A stretch of 9,748 nt of DNA. Origin: Bacillota bacterium. Lineage in GTDB: Bacteria; Vulcanimicrobiota; JAMDEM01. The stretch lies in the NCBI GenBank assembly GCA_023486985.1, contig JAMDEM010000123.1, forward strand, positions 1 through 9,748, read 5' to 3'. Made by a program: the position numbers and the translations under genes. Below, one piece after another: positions 1-5,269 of this stretch. The notes beneath the pieces were generated by a model. It had not been told where the DNA came from. It saw nothing but the letters and a program-made list of their open reading frames with translations, and made no database searches. Numbering within the stretch: position 1 is the first letter of the stretch; each line of letters starts with the position of its first letter.

Positions 1-28
1 CTGGCATTTCAAGATACTGCCCAGGCTT
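1..28. repeat. Inverted near-copy of a galT segment (partner 528-555)
   Basis: The reverse complement of bases 1-28 matches bases 528-555 at 27 of 28 positions; the single difference is T for G at the 18th base. The match stops abruptly at base 28/29. On the plus strand bases 2-28 read WHFKILPRL, the galT HWHFQILPRL motif with one change, so the galT copy is the native one. It replaces the expected end of the Mut7-C gene. A chimeric join or assembly fold-back is the likeliest cause. Confidence 0.75.
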
Positions 29-398
29 CGCAGAGAGAAAAATTTTCCTGCGTCTTAAAAACATACGGCGGCACTTTATCTTTTACAGCATCTTTTTCAA
101 CTTTCTTTAGTTCCCGGTTGCACAATATGCAGCGGGTGAATATTTCAGCTTCCCAGTCAAGGTTTAGCTCAGAAACAATCTGCCTTAACTGTTCATCAAT
201 TTTATCAGATCTTATAAAAACAATTGTATTGTTTGGTTCAAGATATTTGCTGTTTCTTGTAACTAAAATTCTTTCTTCATCTACGGCGGTTTTCAGCAGG
301 TCCTTATCTTTTGTGTTGTGAAAGTAAATAGTGTCATAGCCCATAATTCTAAGCCATTTTGAAAGTTTGCCAACCATTGCATCAACAAGAAATTTCAC
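9..398 (-). CDS. Mut7-C RNase-domain protein, C-terminus lost at window edge
   Basis: Small protein of the Mut7-C family, a PIN-like nuclease fold followed by a zinc-ribbon. Family features seen: N-terminal KFLVDAMVGKLSKWLRIMGYD, with the conserved Asp and the KLxxWLRxxGYD pattern; ILVTRN in the middle; a first CxxC pair (RCILC); and the VPPYVFKTQENF stretch before the second Cys pair. Only one Cys of that second pair is present; the frame then reads EAWAVS and stops, where the family normally has CxxCgkxYWxGxH. This change coincides exactly with bases 1-28, an inverted copy of part of galT, so the stop is probably not the natural one. Start: GTG at 398, preceded by GGGGTGAT, gives the usual VKFLVDAM N-terminus; an upstream in-frame GTG at 407 is the alternative. 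It begins 15 bases after the galT stop, so probably cotranscribed with it. The substrate is unknown; the RNase role is inferred from the family name. Confidence 0.75.
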   Translation of the reverse strand: MKFLVDAMVGKLSKWLRIMGYDTIYFHNTKDKDLLKTAVDEERILVTRNSKYLEPNNTIVFIRSDKIDEQLRQIVSELNLDWEAEIFTRCILCNRELKKVEKDAVKDKVPPYVFKTQENFSLCEAWAVS

Positions 399-413
399 CT
401 TTATCACCCCGGA

Positions 414-1451
414 TCAGCCAGCAATATCTGCAAAGCTTTTTGCTTCCCTCAGGAATTTTGCCGCCTCTTCAGGCGCCGTGACATTAATGAACATACCCGT
501 TCCAAGTTCGAATCCGGCCGGCGTTGTAAGCCTGGGCAGTATCTGGAAATGCCAGTGGTATGATTCCTCATACTTTCCGGGTTTTAACAAACTGTGCAGA
601 GTAAGGTTATATGAGGGGTCATCCAGGCAGTTATATAACCTTGATAGAACTTCCTTTATGATTTCCGCCAGATCTCCTCCTTCATAGGGGGTCATATCGC
701 TAAAAGATGCTTTATGTGCCTTTGGAACAATTCTTGTTTCGAAAGGATACCTTGATGCAAAAAAAGTAAAGGCGAGGAAAGAATCATTTTCCCATACTAC
801 CCGGTCGCCCGCCGTGCTTTCAAAATCAAGCACGGCGCAGACAGCGCATTTTTCTTCATATTCAAAGTAATTAGCAGCTCCCTCCACCTCGAACCAGAAT
901 TCCTTCGGCATTACAGGAGTAGCAATGATCTGAGAATGAGGGTGCTGAAGCGATGTCCCTGCTTTTTCACCGTGATTTCTGAAAATTATCACATGCTCAA
1001 CATGAGGTTTATCCCTTAACTGAAGGTATCTTTCCTGATATGCCTTTATAACCTTTTCTATGTGCGACTTGGGAAGAAACGGAAAGCGTTCAAAATGACC
1101 GGGTGTTTCAATAATTACATCAGAGTAACCAATCCCGTTAAGAACATCAAAAATGCCAACTTCCTTGTGATCAAGATTTCCATCAGGCTGAAGTGCGGCA
1201 AATTTATTGGGTATTGCCCTTATCTCCCATGCGCCGTTTTTTGCAATCCCGGAAAGCCGATAAGAAAATATTTCAGGAGGAGTTTGATTTTCGTTTCCCG
1301 GACAGAAAGGGCATTTTTTTACTTCCTCAGCTTTTTGCTCATCAGTTTTTGCCGCCGCAGTAGCCTTCTTAAAGTCGGATGGCCTTTTCCCACGCTCCGT
1401 GGCTATTACAACCCATTCTCTGGTAATTATGTTTTTTCTAAGTTCGGGCAT
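414..1451 (-). CDS. galT: Galactose-1-phosphate uridylyltransferase
   Basis: Cytosolic Leloir-pathway enzyme that exchanges UMP between UDP-glucose and galactose-1-phosphate, giving UDP-galactose and glucose-1-phosphate. The 345-residue product has the family layout: MPELRKNIITREWVVIA at the N-terminus, a CPFC metal-binding pair near residues 47-50, GTSLQHPHSQ near 165-174 with the second His of HPH (about 172) as the nucleotide-accepting catalytic residue, a further CAVC pair near 202-205, and HWHFQILPRL near 299. Start: ATG at 1451 is preceded by a G-rich GGGGG and gives the conserved MPELRK N-terminus; the ATG at 1469 adds six residues and has no ribosome site. The related ADP-glucose phosphorylase and ATP adenylyltransferase branches share the HIT-like fold, so substrate preference is inferred. 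No galK or galE is in view. The Mut7-C gene follows closely. Confidence 0.9.
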   Translation of the reverse strand: MPELRKNIITREWVVIATERGKRPSDFKKATAAAKTDEQKAEEVKKCPFCPGNENQTPPEIFSYRLSGIAKNGAWEIRAIPNKFAALQPDGNLDHKEVGIFDVLNGIGYSDVIIETPGHFERFPFLPKSHIEKVIKAYQERYLQLRDKPHVEHVIIFRNHGEKAGTSLQHPHSQIIATPVMPKEFWFEVEGAANYFEYEEKCAVCAVLDFESTAGDRVVWENDSFLAFTFFASRYPFETRIVPKAHKASFSDMTPYEGGDLAEIIKEVLSRLYNCLDDPSYNLTLHSLLKPGKYEESYHWHFQILPRLTTPAGFELGTGMFINVTAPEEAAKFLREAKSFADIAG

Positions 1452-1521
1452 GTTATACCCCCAATACAATTTTTGTCATGCAGAACAGACGCCAATCTTA
1501 CATAGTTATATATACCCATTT

Positions 1522-1950
1522 TTAAACTTTTATATCAATAACCGCCGAAACTCCCACCCCTGTTACTCTTTTTACGCCGGCAACCGGATTGGTGGTGCTT
1601 ACCGGAACAAGTATCTTAATGCGGATATCCTTTTGATACTCTGCTTCAATCTGGGCAACAGCCTTTACTTCATCAACTTTGCCTTTTGGACCGGCAACCT
1701 GAGCGGTGCCGATATAAGCGCCTGTGCCGAAACTTACAATAGGCACAACCTTTGTGGCTTCATTTACAGGAACATTATTATTGAGGGTTACTTTGTTTAT
1801 GAAATCGTTCAGGGGTCCCGCAATCTGATTGATAAGGTAGCCAATTCCGTAAATCTTGACAATGGGGCCGATATCAATTCCGCCTGCTCTGGCGAAAACC
1901 GGCGTGAGGAGTAAGAGAATTAGAAGAACCAAAATGATTTTTCTTCTCAT
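1522..1950 (-). CDS. Small secreted protein of unknown function
   Basis: 142 residues with a clear signal peptide: MRRK, a run of about 14 hydrophobic residues rich in Leu and Ile, then a likely signal peptidase I site after ARA (about residue 22). The mature part of about 120 residues has no Cys and no further membrane segment. It looks alternately hydrophobic and polar, as in beta strands (KVVPIVSFGTGAYIGTAQV, then KILVPVS, and a final GVGVSAVIDIKV). I do not recognise a named family and assign no function. The ATG at 1950 is supported by GGAGGTGG a few bases upstream. It is separated from the beta-barrel gene by a noncoding palindromic patch and from galT by about 70 bases. Possibly a periplasmic or surface protein, which is only an inference from the signal peptide. 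Confidence 0.75.
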   Translation of the reverse strand: MRRKIILVLLILLLLTPVFARAGGIDIGPIVKIYGIGYLINQIAGPLNDFINKVTLNNNVPVNEATKVVPIVSFGTGAYIGTAQVAGPKGKVDEVKAVAQIEAEYQKDIRIKILVPVSTTNPVAGVKRVTGVGVSAVIDIKV

Positions 1951-1990
1951 GGAGATACCACCTCCAGAAAAGAAGTTCTAAAAACGAAAG

Positions 1991-2130
1991 TCCTTTTCCT
2001 TCATCACCTGAAGAGAGGAGGGGGAATCTTTATCCCTCCCCTTAATCTAAGGGGAGGTTAGGTGGGGTTATGAACTGCAAATTTTTAACTCCCCTACCCC
2101 CTCTTTAAAAAGAGAGGGACTTTTACTCCT
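1991..2130. repeat. Noncoding palindromic repeat patch
   Basis: CT/GA-rich intergenic sequence between the beta-barrel gene and the small secreted gene. It contains a perfect 10-bp hairpin (arms 2035-2044 and 2048-2057, CCTCCCCTTA with a 3-base loop) and a second short hairpin (2101-2106 with 2109-2114). The outer flanks are loosely inverted (TTTCCTTCATCA on the left against TTACTTCCATCA read from the right, 10 of 12), which would suit a small miniature element, but the ends are not sharply defined. It lies just after the beta-barrel stop and could also affect transcript ends. Confidence 0.5.
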
Positions 2131-2145
2131 ATGATGGAAGTAAAA

Positions 2146-3381
2146 CTAATTTTTATACTCAATCTGAAAATATAACCATGTTGACGGGTCAGCTTTGCCT
2201 TTTAACTTTTTAACATAATCTCCGGGATAAAAGGTGGCGTTACCTAAAGATAAAGTAAGATTATCATTTATCTTGTAAACACCGTATAAATCCAATTCTT
2301 TGCCGGTATCGGTTCCTGACCTCCCGGTGGGATCCTGCATAATTATGCTTCCGTCAGCGCGATACCATGCATCTCTTGCCTCTGCCAGCTTAAAAAAATT
2401 GTAGTCAGCATTAACCGTAAGTTTTTTTGACGGCTTTAGCTCAAGTCCAATCTTCCAGTAATCAAGGTTTTTCCAGCTCTGATAATCAATAATCCCAAGC
2501 CTCTTGTGATTTGTAGGGTAGAGATTGTCAAAAGTATTGTCTGAAAGGTCATTTGGGTTGGGGTCACCTGTAGCAAAAGCCCGTTCAAACTGCAGTCTGG
2601 GCTTAAAGGGGCTTTTAAATTCATAAGAACCGACTATCGAATAAGCATAAGCGGAATGAATGAGTCTGCCGTTATCCCCCCATTGAATTGGAGGCTCTAT
2701 TTCAAGATACCACGGCTTTCTGTCATAAACATAACGGCAGCCGGCGGTGTAAATATTAAGGTTACGGTTGCCCGCTCCCCCGAACATTACATATTTGCCC
2801 AGAAAATATGTTTCCAGTAAATTAAACTTGTTAATCTGCCACCGGTTGTAGGTGCCGTAAAGATACTGGTCGCTGCCAGCGGGCTGATTAAATGTTTTTA
2901 CCAGCTTTGCATCAAAAATCATCCAGTCCGTATTCCCATGGTGATAATCCATCCTCACCGAATCAAAGCTCCTGGCGGAATTAGTCCAGTTGCCGTTTCC
3001 CACCAGCCTGTTATCTCCAAGATTATACTCCTGCCTGCCGACTTTAAATTTTAAAACCTTCCCCATCTCAAAATAACCCTGGTACAGGCTTATGAAATCC
3101 GGAGTTGTGCCGGTATTCCTTGCATGCTGTACCGAGGCAAAAAATTTAGCCGAATCATTCCATTTTTCACTTATGTTCAAACGCACCCTGTCGCCGGCAA
3201 AATTCTGGTAGTCGTTCAATGATGAATTAAAATCAGCATTGTTCCTGATTTCCGAACGGATTCTTACTTCTTCCGTTACTTTGACTTCATCAGCTAAAAG
3301 ACCGCAATTAAATGATAATAAAGGGAAAAATAACACCGCGATAATTAATAAAACCTTTCTGAATTTCTTGCTTTGTCTCAT
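2146..3381 (-). CDS. Outer-membrane beta-barrel, alginate-export family
   Basis: 411 residues, predicted outer-membrane porin-like barrel. A signal peptide covers roughly residues 1-30 (basic MRQSKKFRK, hydrophobic core, cleavage probably after GLLA). The mature protein begins with TEEVRIRSEIRNN and has the hallmark of the alginate-export family at about 115-144: GRQEYNLGDNRLVG followed by NWTNSARSFDSVRM. The rest alternates short aromatic strands with polar loops, including ELDLYGVYKINDNLTLSLG near the C-terminus, and ends in YFQIEYKN rather than a terminal Phe. Members of this family are often annotated from this domain alone, so the real substrate is unknown; alginate itself is not implied. 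Start: ATG at 3381 follows GAGGGG by six bases. A strong terminator lies just upstream, so it is probably transcribed separately from the lysine-rich genes. No neighbouring biosynthesis genes hint at a cargo. Confidence 0.8.
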   Translation of the reverse strand: MRQSKKFRKVLLIIAVLFFPLLSFNCGLLADEVKVTEEVRIRSEIRNNADFNSSLNDYQNFAGDRVRLNISEKWNDSAKFFASVQHARNTGTTPDFISLYQGYFEMGKVLKFKVGRQEYNLGDNRLVGNGNWTNSARSFDSVRMDYHHGNTDWMIFDAKLVKTFNQPAGSDQYLYGTYNRWQINKFNLLETYFLGKYVMFGGAGNRNLNIYTAGCRYVYDRKPWYLEIEPPIQWGDNGRLIHSAYAYSIVGSYEFKSPFKPRLQFERAFATGDPNPNDLSDNTFDNLYPTNHKRLGIIDYQSWKNLDYWKIGLELKPSKKLTVNADYNFFKLAEARDAWYRADGSIIMQDPTGRSGTDTGKELDLYGVYKINDNLTLSLGNATFYPGDYVKKLKGKADPSTWLYFQIEYKN

Positions 3382-3396
3382 GAATTTCCCCTCTCT

Positions 3397-3431
3397 AAAA
3401 AATCAGAGCCAGCATCTTTCAGCCGGCTCTG
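3397..3431 (-). terminator. Intrinsic terminator after the 4-residue-repeat gene
   Basis: Read on the minus strand: a 10-bp arm CAGAGCCGGC, an 8-base loop, the arm GCTGGCTCTG (9 of 10 paired), then ATTTTTT. It lies 26 bases past the stop of the lysine-rich gene at 3458 and 16 bases before the beta-barrel start, so it separates the two transcripts. Confidence 0.85.
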
Positions 3432-3457
3432 TCAAAGAAAGATTTGAAATATTACCG

Positions 3458-3772
3458 TTATTTTTTTCCCTTCTTTTCGGTCTTTTTTCCCTCTTTCTTT
3501 TCGCTCTTCTTCTCAGCTTTCTTCTCAGCCTTCTTCACGGCCTTCTTCACGGCTTTCTTATCGGCTTTCTTCACGGCTTTCTTCACGGCTTTCTTCTCAG
3601 CCTTCTTCTCAGCCTTCTTCTCAGCCTTCTTCTCAGCTTTTACTGGAGTCTTAACAGCAGGGGAAGCCTTAACAGCAGGCTTTGCAGATGTAGCCGGACC
3701 TGCAGCAAATACCATTCCGTAGCAGCAAAAAACAAAGCCAATAAGGAGCATAAACGCTAAAAGTTTCTTCAT
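3458..3772 (-). CDS. Exported lysine-rich protein with 4-residue repeats
   Basis: 104 residues. Signal peptide MKKLLAFMLLIGFVFCCYGMVFA (residues 1-23) with a signal peptidase I type VFA|A site; then a Pro/Ala/Lys linker to about residue 46; then a tail of about 60 residues built from KKAE/KKAV/KKAD units and ending KKGKK. The tail is very basic with no hydrophobic core, so it is either extended or a charged single helix. Function unknown; binding to anionic surfaces, polymers or nucleic acid is a guess from charge alone. Start: ATG at 3772 follows AGGAGG by eight bases; the in-frame GTG at 3781 overlaps that ribosome site and is unlikely. It has its own terminator, and its signal peptide and leader are closely related to those of the next two small genes upstream. 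Low-complexity tails align with histone-H1-like and TolA-like proteins by composition, which should not be taken as homology. Confidence 0.75.
   Translation of the reverse strand: MKKLLAFMLLIGFVFCCYGMVFAAGPATSAKPAVKASPAVKTPVKAEKKAEKKAEKKAEKKAVKKAVKKADKKAVKKAVKKAEKKAEKKSEKKEGKKTEKKGKK
3510..3641. repeat. 12-bp tandem repeat, 11 units, within coding sequence
   Basis: Eleven consecutive 12-bp units on the plus strand, in variants TTCTCAGCCTTC, TTCACGGCTTTC and TTATCGGCTTTC. They encode the KKAE, KKAV and KKAD units of the lysine-rich protein on the minus strand. Runs of identical units (the three centred on 3606) suggest expansion by slippage or recombination. Unit length is a multiple of three, so copy-number change would keep the frame. 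Confidence 0.9.
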
Positions 3773-3892
3773 GTTGTTCACCTCCTTCCATAACTTGAAT
3801 TTTGATTCGTTAGGTTTTTAAAAAATCCTCCTGAAAATAAAATTTTTATACGCAATGTAAATTCGAAAAACAGCTTTTTCAACTTCACAGTC

Positions 3893-3915
3893 AAAAAAAA
3901 CCGGCATTCTGCCGG
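3893..3915 (-). terminator. Intrinsic terminator after the 7-residue-repeat gene
   Basis: Read on the minus strand: arm CCGGCA, loop GAA, arm TGCCGG, then eight T. It is 123 bases from the premature stop at 4039 but only 39 bases from the later in-frame stop at 3955. Its sister genes have terminators 15-26 bases past their stops, so the spacing favours the later stop as the original gene end. Confidence 0.85.
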
Positions 3916-3954
3916 CTCATTAAAGAATGAATTTAAAAAGAGCTCCAGGATTTT

Positions 3955-4038
3955 TTATCTCCTTCTCTCTCTTCTTTCACCCCTTTTCTCTTTTCTTTCA
4001 CCTTTTTTCTCGCGCTTGTATCCTTTTCTTTCTCTCTT
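3955..4038 (-). pseudogene. In-phase continuation of the 7-residue repeat after a TAA
   Basis: Directly after the TAA at 4041-4039, the same frame stays open for 27 codons up to a TAA at 3957-3955. It reads KRE RKGYKRE KKGERKE KRGERRE RRR. These keep the (K/R)(K/R)GxxxE 7-residue pattern of the preceding gene, with the TAA occupying the first variable position of a unit. Other units have Tyr there (GYE, GYK), so a TAC or TAT to TAA change would explain it. I read this as the severed 3' end of the gene. Confidence 0.7.
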
Positions 4039-4404
4039 TTAGCCTTTCCGCTCGAGCTTTGCTCCCTTCTTTTCATAACCTTTATTCTCGAGCTTTTGTC
4101 CCTTTTTCTCAAGCCGGTTGCCCTGCTTTTCTTCCTTGTTTCCCCTCTTCTCCAGACGATTGCCTCTCTTTTCTTGAATTGATCCCTTCTTCTCAAGCTT
4201 TTCGCCTTTTTTCTCTGCCTTTACAGGCGGCTTGGACTTTACAGGAGGCATTGGTGAAGGAGCAGCAAATACCAATCCATAGCAACCAAAAACAAAGCCG
4301 ATGAGAACTACTAATGCCAGGAGTTTCTTTATATGTTCACCCCTTCCATATCCTTCCCACAGTTGTAAGTCAGTTAAAATTCTTCCTGATTGATAAGACA
4401 CCAT
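4039..4404 (-). CDS. Exported lysine-rich protein with 7-residue repeats, probably decaying
   Basis: Second member of the small exported family. The signal peptide KKLLALVVLIGFVFGCYGLVFA is nearly the same as in the flanking copies; then PSPMPPVKSKPPVKAE, then 7-residue units of type KKGxxLE (KKGEKLE, KKGSIQE, KRGNRLE, KQGNRLE and so on), one of them shortened to NKGYE. Two signs of damage: (1) where both sister genes have ATG before KKL there is ATA (4332-4330), although a ribosome site homologous to that of the downstream copy is still present seven bases upstream; (2) the frame stops at 4039 although the repeat continues in phase. The only in-frame ATG, at 4404, adds 24 residues of unrelated sequence before the signal peptide and has no ribosome site. 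Translation from the ATA is possible but would be weak. Function unknown; may be a pseudogene, or carry sequence errors. Confidence 0.5.
   Translation of the reverse strand: MVSYQSGRILTDLQLWEGYGRGEHIKKLLALVVLIGFVFGCYGLVFAAPSPMPPVKSKPPVKAEKKGEKLEKKGSIQEKRGNRLEKRGNKEEKQGNRLEKKGQKLENKGYEKKGAKLERKG
4340..4347 (-). promoter_or_regulatory. Ribosome binding site in front of an ATA codon
   Basis: GGAAGGGG on the minus strand, seven bases before the ATA at 4332. The surrounding ATGGAAGGGGTGAACA matches ATGGAAGGAGGTGAACA in front of the downstream sister gene apart from one missing base, so the leader was duplicated along with the gene. It marks the ancestral start. Confidence 0.6.
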
Positions 4405-4421
4405 AAATAAAAAAAAGTTTC

Positions 4422-4436
4422 ATTTCAGTCTGAAAT
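4422..4436. repeat. 15-base perfect palindrome upstream of the middle small gene
   Basis: ATTTCAG and CTGAAAT around a single central T. It lies just past the terminator of the preceding small gene and about 90 bases before the expected start of the middle one. It could be an operator or simply part of the transcript end; the sequence does not decide. Confidence 0.4.
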
Positions 4437-4440
4437 ACCT

Positions 4441-4470
4441 AAAAAAAAGAACCTGCAATCAGCAGGCTCT
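4441..4470 (-). terminator. Intrinsic terminator after the His/Lys-rich gene
   Basis: Read on the minus strand: arm AGAGCCTGC, loop TGATT, arm GCAGGTTCT (8 of 9 paired, one G-T), then eight T. It starts 15 bases past the stop at 4486 and is followed by the leader of the next small gene. Confidence 0.85.
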
Positions 4471-4485
4471 TTGAAAGAAAAGTTT

Positions 4486-4749
4486 TTAATCTTTCTTTTC
4501 ATCATTCTTTTCTTTATGCTTTTTCTTCTTCTCTTTGTGTTTCTTCTTTTCTTTGTGTTTCTTCTTCTCCATACTGGCTGGCGTTGCCTTCTTAGCCGGG
4601 GTAGCCCTTACAGCAGGAGTAGCCGGCTTAGCAGGTGTCGCTCTAACAGCCGGTGTCGCAGGTACTGCAGGTCCGCCTTTGGCAAATACCAGTCCATAAC
4701 AGCCAAGTACAAAACCGGCAAGAATTATTAATGCAACAAGCTTCTTCAT
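4486..4749 (-). CDS. Exported Ala/Pro and Lys/His-rich repeat protein
   Basis: 87 residues, third member of the small exported family. Signal peptide MKKLVALIILAGFVLGCYGLVFA (residues 1-23, VFA|K site); then a linker to about residue 59 built from (V/K)(R/P)ATPA units such as PAVRATPAKPATPAVRATPA; then a tail of KKKHKEKK units that is almost entirely Lys, His and Glu, ending NDEKKD. Function unknown. The His clusters could bind metal, but nothing in the sequence proves it. VLGC in the signal resembles a lipobox, yet the hydrophobic run goes on past the Cys to VFA and the sister copy has FCC, so lipid attachment is unlikely. Start: ATG at 4749; an A7G7 tract lies about ten bases upstream and supplies a poor ribosome site. 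It follows aroQ by 85 bases; own terminator downstream. Confidence 0.75.
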   Translation of the reverse strand: MKKLVALIILAGFVLGCYGLVFAKGGPAVPATPAVRATPAKPATPAVRATPAKKATPASMEKKKHKEKKKHKEKKKKHKEKNDEKKD

Positions 4750-4834
4750 AATTTATCATCCCCCCCTTTTTTTGAAAATTTTTAATCCTCTTATACCCCT
4801 TAATTTTTACCCCTAATACTAAATAGTTAAACAT

Positions 4835-5269
4835 TTAATGAGCCGGCAGAATACCAATTTGAAGAGCGAGAATATAACTCTCAACACCGAAGCCTGATAT
4901 CATCCCCCTGCATACCCCGGCTGTCACCGAATTCTGCCTGAAATGCTCCCGGGCAAATATGTTTGACAGATGAACCTCCACTGCCGGCAGGTTTATCGAT
5001 GTAAGGGCATCCCTGATTGAAATGCCATAATGTGTATAGGCACCGGGATTAATTATAATTGCCTTCACACTGCCTGCAGCCTTCTGAATCCTGTCAATAA
5101 TCTCTCCTTCATGATTTGACTGAAAGATTGAAACTGAAAGATTCATCTTTTTTGCTTCTTTTTGAATTAGCGTTTCCATTTCCTCGTAGCTTAAAGAGCC
5201 GTAAATCTCCTTTTCTCTTTTACCGAGAAGATTTAAATTTGGTCCGTTTATTATCAGAACATCAGACAT
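4835..5269 (-). CDS. aroQ: 3-dehydroquinate dehydratase, type II
   Basis: Cytosolic enzyme that removes water from 3-dehydroquinate to give 3-dehydroshikimate, the third shikimate-pathway step; type II members form dodecamers and use an enolate mechanism. The 144-residue product matches the family length and carries its signature residues: INGPNLNLLGKREKEIYG (Arg 18 and catalytic Tyr 23), QSNHEGEIID, NPGAYTHYGISIRDAL (Asn 74, His 80) and PAVEVHLSNIFAREHFR (His 100). Start: ATG at 5269 lies nine bases after AAGGAG and overlaps the aroB stop by eight bases; an ATG at 5275 is only three bases from the same site and adds two residues. It is the last gene of the aro operon, translationally coupled to aroB. 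No clear terminator is seen before the next small gene. No type I enzyme (aroD) is in view. Confidence 0.95.
   Translation of the reverse strand: MSDVLIINGPNLNLLGKREKEIYGSLSYEEMETLIQKEAKKMNLSVSIFQSNHEGEIIDRIQKAAGSVKAIIINPGAYTHYGISIRDALTSINLPAVEVHLSNIFAREHFRQNSVTAGVCRGMISGFGVESYILALQIGILPAH

Noticed and set aside
3444..3722. Plus-strand open frame encoding Phe/Ser/Ala repeats (FFSAFFSA)
   Set aside because: It is the antisense of the 12-bp repeats in the lysine-rich gene; it has no ribosome site of its own and exists only because the repeat unit is a multiple of three.
3845..3873. Possible sigma-70 promoter for the 4-residue-repeat gene (TATAAA with CTGTTT 17 bases upstream)
   Set aside because: The -10 is plausible, but the -35 matches the consensus at only two positions; in such AT-rich sequence this is weak evidence.
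3933..4196. Minus-strand frame of 87 Lys/Arg-rich residues overlapping the damaged gene
   Set aside because: It has no signal peptide. Low-complexity purine tracts leave several frames open; the frame with the signal peptide and the 7-residue periodicity is the coherent one.
3458..4749. Lipoprotein reading of the small proteins (Cys in GFVxxCYG)
   Set aside because: The hydrophobic segment continues past the Cys to a normal VFA cleavage site, and one copy has Cys in place of the required small residue before the Cys.
4794..4816. Two direct repeats TACCCCTTA / TACCCCTAA between aroQ and the next gene
   Set aside because: Short, only two copies, in a simple-sequence gap; not enough to call an operator.
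4643..4834. Cys-rich 63-residue frame (CCINNSCRFCTWLL)
   Set aside because: It is a frame-shifted reading of the His/Lys-rich gene's signal peptide, which explains the apparent Cys content.
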